NCBI GenBank assembly: GCA_948470475.1
Contig: OX419339.1
Coordinates: forward strand, 18,075,075-18,139,074
Direction of reading: 5' to 3'
Origin: Galaxea fascicularis
Lineage: Eukaryota; Cnidaria; Anthozoa; Scleractinia; Euphylliidae
DNA: 64,000 nucleotides
Below are positions 58,085-64,000 of the stretch, one piece after another (position 1 is the stretch's first letter; the number at the start of each line of letters is the position of its first letter). The position numbers were made by a program, and so were the translations under genes. A model generated the notes under the pieces. That model was not told the DNA's origin. It saw only the letters and a list, made by a program, of their open reading frames with translations, and made no database searches.

Positions 58085-58579
58085 TTAATGAGTTACTTCT
58101 CAGGAAGGTAAGTTAGATTGTTTTATATAAAGGCAGGAAATGGTTTCGTTAAATCCACTACATGTGGGAAAAGCAACTTCCTCCCACTCACCAATGACCA
58201 CTAAGTAGGGGTTTCAGTAATATTTCCAGTAGGCGGAAGGCTGTAGTAGGGTAACAAGATGAGACAGTTGAAGCTCTTAAGGCCCCTTCTCTAGGGGTCT
58301 GGGGGCTTCCTTTCCCACAAAAACATTTTGAAATCTGGAAGCCTGGAAGTGCAATCTCCAGCATTCTGGGAACCAAATTGAGAACAATATCCACTGTACA
58401 GAGAAGGTGCATTTCTTACAATGACAACTACAAGAACATTTATTGCAAATTTTAAATGGGTTAGATGACTAATGAACTTAAAGTTGCATATTGCATGTGC
58501 TGTACAGTGCAGCTCAGAGATAAGCAAACCAATATGCATATAAGAATATGTACATACTAGTATTGACATACACATATAA

Positions 58580-59376
58580 CAGTGCTCGAATTTAATTTTT
58601 CGACCACTAACCCTTCAGGTTAGTAGACATATTTTTTACTAACCAAATTATAAAGTTTGGTATCCAAGCTCACAACTTATGATATTTAAAACATTGAACA
58701 TTTTGTTAAAAAATAACGACTAGAACAATGGTCGCTCATATTTTGCAATAAAATAAGAGATGTTAAATAGCTTCTTCATTTTTTCTTCAGTGTCGTTCGA
58801 CATTTGTCGCAAAGATTGAACAATGTTCATTGAACCTCTTTCCTGTTGCTCCCTCTGCTGTTTTGCTAAAACGCATGCTTCGTGTTTACGATTGCTTGCA
58901 TGTGCTTTTATGTTTCCAATGTGGAAAGCTTGGCTTCCAGTAAAAAATGAACTGCTTTTATCTGGTAGGGAAGAAAATTCCCGGCAGGCAGTACAGAACA
59001 TTTCCTCTTTAGTCTCGTCGAACTGAAGCCACGCAAATGCCGAACCCCCTGCAGAACCTCCGACGAACAGCATTCTTCATTCGATGCAAACTAGTCTCCA
59101 GGGCCTTAGCGCTCAAAATGGCTGCAAAGTTCGATTTGATTGCAAAGACGGCGAGGACAAATTGTTTGATACAGAAAACAATCTCATGCAAGATAACACA
59201 TAAAATGTTCCTAAAAATTAACATTTATTTGTAAAATGGTTAAATTTGAAAACATGATTTAAATATGTAAGAGAATTTTTGCTGACCATATCGGGTTAGT
59301 TGGACACATTTTTAGTAACCAAACGTTGAAACGTACTAACCGTTGGTTAACGGGTTACCGTTAATTTCGAGCCCTG
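58580..59376 (-). mobile_element. hAT-like element with TTF zinc-finger ORF
   Basis: The left end CAGTGCTCGAATTTAA and the right end (reverse complement CAGGGCTCGAAATTAA) are hAT-type inverted ends, flanked by ATATAA on both sides (58574-58579, 59377-59382). The minus-strand frame 59073-58720 reads AFAWLQFDETKEEMFCTACR, then FHIGNIKAHASNRKHEACVL and later FNISYFIAKYERPLF, the zinc-finger and start of the catalytic region of ZNF862-like hAT transposases. The remaining transposase is missing. Confidence 0.8.
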
Positions 59377-59598
59377 ATATAAGGTTATACAGTTATACAA
59401 GTGTGTCAGTAGTATGTATGAGCTAGCCTATTATTTTTTCTTTTGTGGAAAGGTCATTGTTGATTTCAATGGTCCTTGCAACTGCAATGAAAACGTTGGT
59501 CAAACTGCACTGCACATGCATCAATGGTCTTGTGTTTTGACAGTGCAGCTGTGTTTCTTCACTGCTGTTGAACACTATTTCAAATGAATGAATACAAC

Positions 59599-60175
59599 CA
59601 GGATTTCGCACAGAGTCTTGAATTCTTTAAAAAGTCTGGAAATTTGCAAACCAGTTTTCCAGACCTGGAAAAAGTCTGGAAAATAAAGATAAAATCTGTA
59701 AAGTCTGGAGAATTCTTTTGTTTTGAAACCTGAAACAAGTGCTTTGTTGCTAAGTGAGTGTTTTCAGGTAATGAAATCTTATTTAAAATTTTGCCTTTAG
59801 TGAACAGATCTCTCTTAAGCCAGCATTGCATCATGGTTACTGTACATGTATGTTCACAGTGCATCAAGGGACAAACTTGGTTCCAGTGTTTCTGGAGGTT
59901 TATATTGATCAAATATTTGAGTATTTTCCTTTCACTTTGAAAATGGGGAAGCATGTTTTCTCTGCCAAGTGGAAAGCTAATGAAAGATTTAAGGCCTGGT
60001 TGTAGCAGCCCTAAATCAAGAATGAAAGCAGTTTTGAAGTATGAGTCTTGGGTTAAAACCATGCTGTTACCTATACTTAACTCTGTAAACTTGAGTCTGG
60101 AAAAAGAAATTAGCATTTTGGAAAGAGTCTGGAAAAAGTCTTTAATTTTGTAACCAAAAATCTGTGCGAACCCTG
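59599..60175. mobile_element. hAT-like MITE built of GTCTGGAAA words
   Basis: The left end CAGGATTTCGCACAGA and the right end (reverse complement CAGGGTTCGCACAGA) are inverted repeats. The flanks TACAAC and TATAAC differ at one base. Subterminal regions carry many AGTCTGGAAA repeats. The long minus-strand frame across it is non-genic. Confidence 0.75.
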
Positions 60176-60989
60176 TATAACATACATTATCACTCAAACC
60201 TACTCAGTATTTAAAAAAAAAATGGTGGCTAGATGATAAGCCTCATGTTTGGAGGGAACCATTTGATATTTCCATTGTCATTTCTAAACAGCACCTGATT
60301 TCTTGAGCTGCTCTTGTAACCATTTCCAGTAACCTTTTTGCAACTCAGTTTGCGCCCCCTCTTGCTGGCACCAGCCCCTTTTTGTAGGCATTTGCTTGCC
60401 AAGAAATAATACTATAATGTTTGGTGCATCATACAAAACAAATGTTGACCTGAAAATAATTCTAAGTGTCACAAATCACGGTTCATCCAATAAGCCCAGC
60501 ATAAAGCAAGCACTGGACTTAAGATCTAAAAATCATTTCAGGATCACTTGACTTTTCCTAATCGACATATGATGGTACGCATATGTGCAGTATGTGCATA
60601 TGGTACTCATATGCGTAGTTCACTTATCTTTGAGTTGCACTGTAATTTTAAGACCATGTTATACTCGATTGTTAATCACAAAGCAGTGTTTTACTTTTCA
60701 TGCAGTAACTGGTAAAATTTACTGCTTTTAATACCAGTTATTACTGCATAAATTGCTTTAAAGCAGATGTAAAACATGGCTGACTGTCTGCTTTACCAGT
60801 TTGAAAACCTCTCTTACCTGTTGTGCTGAAAACATGGGAGAACACTGACAAAGGCTTGCAAACTTACACAGGTTCCCAGTTGAACCTGTAACTCGTAACA
60901 CCTGTAACAAGAGTTTCTAGTGTCCTCAGTCTTTAAGATAAATTTAGTTGCCCTTTTTTGAACTTTCTCCAACTTTTCAATGCCCTTTT

Positions 60990-62683
60990 TAACTCATGGA
61001 TGACGTAGAAATTGTCTCTGTGGATGATTTGCTCCCTCTTGCGTGGCGTATGTCTAAGAAATCTTGTGATCTGGATCCCATTCCAGCTCAACTTCTCACT
61101 GGATGTCTTGATGTATTAATGCCTGTTATTACTAAAATTGTCAACTTGTCACTGGAAACTGCTTGTGTACCGAACAATCTTAAGGAAGCTGTTCTCAAAC
61201 CGCTAAAAAAAAAACAAATCTTGATCATAAGGATTTCAAAAACTATTGTCCTGTTTCAAATCTGAGTTTTTTGTCAAAGCTTATTGAAAAGGTTGTTGCT
61301 ATTCAGCTGTCAAATTATCTGCAGGATAATCACTTACATGAAACACTGCAATCGGCCTACAAGAAGTTTCACAGTACTGAAACCGCTCTTATAAAAGTCC
61401 ACAATGACATTGTTACTGCCATTGACGATGGACAATCAGTTATCCTGGTTCTTTTGGATCTATCTGCCGTGTTTGATACTGTGGACCGTGGAATTTTGTT
61501 AACGAGACTGTCAACGCGTTATGGAATTCATGATAGGGCCTTGGAGTGGTTTGCTTCATATTTGTCAGATCGTACGCAGTTTGTTAAATTGGAAGGTTCC
61601 TCGTCACAGTCAATAAATCTCCCTCAGGGTGTTCCCCAGGGATCAGTATATTTGGGTCCGATACTATATTCACTATACACTTCTCCTTTGAGTGATATTG
61701 CTAATCAACATGGCATGAAATGTCATTTTTACGCTGATGATTCGCAGTTCTACATTTCTTTTAAAACTAGCTGTCTTAATGACATGGAATCCAGTAAGTC
61801 GATAATGGAAGCGTGTGTTCGTGATATTGATTTATGGATGCTTTGTAATCGTCTGAAGTTAAACCAAGACAAAACTGAAGTGTTAGTTTTCTCGTCGTCC
61901 TATCACCCAAGGCCAAGCCTGGATAATTTGATGATTGTGGATGAAATTGTGGCCTGTTCACCCATGGCTAGGAACATTGGTGTCGTATTTGATAACTCTC
62001 TGTCTATGGCTTCTCATGTAAATGCAGTCTGCAAATCAGCGTTTTTTCATCTGCATAAAATATCCAAGATTAGGAAGTTTCTTACACCAGAAACTACGAA
62101 AGCCATTATACACGCATTTGTCACTTCAAAGATCGACTATTGTAACAGTCTCCTTTTCGGTTTACCAAACTTTTTACTTCAAAGGCTTCAGCGGGTTTTG
62201 AACTGTGCTGCCATAGTTGTGTATCAGTCCAACAAGTACAATCATATAACTCCACTCCTTATGGCACTGCATTGGCTTCCAGTCGAACAATGTATTAACT
62301 TCAAGATTCTTCTGATTACCTATAAAGCTCTGAATGGCCAAGCTCCTACATATATCTCTGACTTACTTTCTTACTACCGTCCAGCAAGACTGCTACGTTC
62401 ATCTACACAAAATCTGCTTCGCAATCCTCGTTATAATCTTAAAAATTACGGAGGTCGGTCCTTTGCAGTGGCTGCCCCACGTCTATGGAACGCGTTACCT
62501 ATGGCCGTAAAAAGTTCGAACTCAGTTGACATTTTTAAACGACAACTTAAATCACACCTTTTTCTTTGTTCTTATGTAAATTGCTGACTTGTTTTACCAT
62601 GTTTAAGTTTTTGTTTTTTTTTTTTTTTTTTTTAGTTATTGCTGTAAAGCGCCATTGAACCATCGGGAAATGGCACTCAACAA

Positions 62684-62740
<57 letters not shown>
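60990..62740 (+). mobile_element. CR1/L2-like LINE, 5'-truncated, one frameshift
   Basis: Two plus frames make one reverse transcriptase. 60996-61205 has KSCDLDPIPAQLL and VPNNLKEAVLKPL. From about 61217 the protein continues in the next frame through SKLIEKVVAIQL, LQSAYKKFHSTETALI, LDLSAVFDTVD (catalytic Asp), GVPQGSVYLGPILYSLYTSP, FYADDSQFY (catalytic Asp pair) and the C-terminal NPRYNLKNYGGRSFAVAAPR block to the stop at 62587. The break lies in a 10-A run at 61206-61215 and needs a one-base change. The 3' UTR ends in (ATT)n at 62689-62738, the usual tail. The endonuclease is absent. GSVYLG instead of GSVLG is a small insertion. Confidence 0.9.
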
Positions 62741-63384
62741 TGGTAGTCATGCCATGAGGTTTAGGTGTGGGTCTTATGGCCATCAATCACTTGATTCCAG
62801 TTAATTTATTCATTAAATTTTCCTTCTGTCACTCCCCTGGTAACAGTCTTCTTGGCCCGATGTCTGCAAGTTTAAGGGGGTAGTAGAAAGGCATAGATTT
62901 TTGCTCTGCAGAGCTTGTTTACAAGTTTAATTTTCAAGGCATTCATTGGTAGAGGAGGTAGAGAAGTGTAATGCAGATGATTTATCTTTCTATCCTTAAA
63001 CAAAATATATCTTTGTTGAGTTCAAAAATGGAAAGTTAATAAGATAAAGAACATGAGCTGTGAGAATTGAACTTCGAAATATTCAGAGCAGGGAAAATGA
63101 ACTTCAAAATCTCAGAAGTGGCTATGATCATCATTCACAGGTTCATTGATAATGAGCGCTTTCCTTTTGACTGGAAAAAGTGGTGAGAATTTTGCGCCAG
63201 ATGGAACAGGGCAATTTTTCCTCCAGAAAAAGTGGAGCGAAAGCAGTTGTATCATTTGACAAAGTTTCCTTTTTTTTTCTGGGAGAGCCTGGGTGCTAAC
63301 AGCTTGGCAACAACAAACATGGCTGCCAAATTTGCAGTGGTGCTTGAAGTTCTGTTGGATTATACTTATTATACTTTATGCATT
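62741..63384. other. No gene seen
   Basis: AT-rich sequence without recognisable coding blocks or clear repeats. Confidence 0.6.
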
Positions 63385-63958
63385 TCACTTTATCAAAGAA
63401 GAAGAAGAAGACGATGACTTGCCCATGTTTTCTATGGCAGCATTAATTGCCTGGAGAAGTTTGAAATTAGCACTGTACTCTTGCATGAAGGACAGCATCT
63501 CTGCTGCTGATTAATGGGATTCTGTTTTCTAGTTGGCGGCTTACCTTTGACATTGTGCTGAGTCCCTTGACTCCTCACTGTCACTGTGTTCAGTACTGCC
63601 ACTGTCTGCACTTCCTGTTCCATGATCACTTTCCAGAGTTATAACAGGAGTTACTTTTGGATCTGACCCAATACATTCATATAGTTCATCATAAAAATTA
63701 ATTTTTCTTTTATCATTGCCAGTCTGGTTGTTGTGATCGTCAGTCTCTTTAAATTTATTTTCCAGTTTAGTCCATTTTGGCATACACTCATCCCCAGTAA
63801 CCATTAAATCAGAATGCCTATTGAAACTGTAGGTAATTCTTGAAAAGATTTCCTTCTTTGTAGTTTTACCTTTTACCAAAAAGGTGCTTGTGATCTCCAT
63901 AGCAAGAAATCAGCAGCTCAACATGCTTGTCATCCCACCTTTCAAGATAGGATGACAT
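63385..63958 (-). pseudogene. Decayed Myb/SANT-like DNA-binding protein copy (intronless)
   Basis: From ATG 63958 the minus strand reads LERWDDKHVELLISCYGDHK, then the frame slips by one base in an AAAA run near 63868. It continues KTTKKEIFSRITYSFNR, CMPKWTKLENKFKETDDHNN and INFYDELYECIGSDPKVTPV, a Myb/SANT-like trihelix domain of the MSANTD type (conserved Trp, KW-KL, long helix 3). After a Ser/Glu/Asp-rich linker come three in-frame stops (TAA, TAG, TAA) within about 35 bp. The same frame then resumes as AAEMLSFMQEYSANFKLLQA and ends with a six-Ser run, LIK and TGA at 63385. Each stop is one C-to-T step from a Gln codon. The intervening 38 bp is too short for an intron. I read it as a retrocopy or single-exon gene in decay. 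Confidence 0.7.
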
Positions 63959-64000
63959 GTTGCTAGTGTCCGTTTCACTTGAGATGTTGCTAGCCTACTA

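Noticed and set aside
59580..60197. 205-codon minus-strand open frame
   Set aside because: It is the interior of the hAT-like MITE at 59599-60175; its repeated words come from GTCTGGAAA iterations, not protein constraint.
62547..62786. 79-codon minus-strand frame with poly-Asn
   Set aside because: Antisense reading of the LINE's (ATT)n tail.

Overview
The window is eukaryotic, and its gene content, short introns, AT-rich intergenic DNA and dense small DNA transposons fit a cnidarian, most likely a stony coral. The species call is inference; the gene families are read directly. I rebuilt three multi-exon genes exon by exon from splice sites and reading-frame phase: WWOX (9 exons, 421 aa, minus), MAF1 the RNA polymerase III repressor (5 exons, 258 aa, minus) and a CIB2/CIB3-like EF-hand protein (7 exons, 182 aa, minus). 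Three more genes are intronless: a Maf-family bZIP factor (minus) and two related STK35/PDIK1L-like protein kinases (plus and minus), both ending in a CaaX-type tetrapeptide. A plus-strand gene with an R3H domain enters from the left edge.

Layout: 1-3.5 kb, last exons of the R3H gene; 5-15.9 kb, WWOX, convergent with it, its introns loaded with transposons (an L1/Tx1-like LINE carrying a Harbinger-like MITE, a nested hAT-like plus pogo-like pair, several MITEs); 20.3-25.9 kb, MAF1 with a hAT-like MITE in intron 1; 26-29.4 kb, tandem duplication and nested repeats; 29.4-33.1 kb, CIB; 33-37 kb, poorly resolved, with a SINE and one orphan exon; 37.3-37.9 kb, Maf bZIP; 41.7-42.7 and 50.1-51.1 kb, the two kinases facing each other across about 7.4 kb of repeats; 51.9-64 kb, almost entirely mobile elements (Penelope-like tail with a hammerhead-like motif, CR1/L2-like LINEs, three hAT-like elements, a 1-kb foldback) and a decayed Myb/SANT-like copy at the right edge.

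The genes do not form a pathway, but their proximity matters. WWOX next to a Maf bZIP gene is also the arrangement at human 16q23, and human MAF1 and MAFA both lie at 8q24.3, so WWOX, MAF1 and Maf within 33 kb may preserve an ancestral linkage. The other main point is the pair of kinases that look lipid-anchored. All splice models come from reading the sequence by eye and were not checked against RNA or databases.
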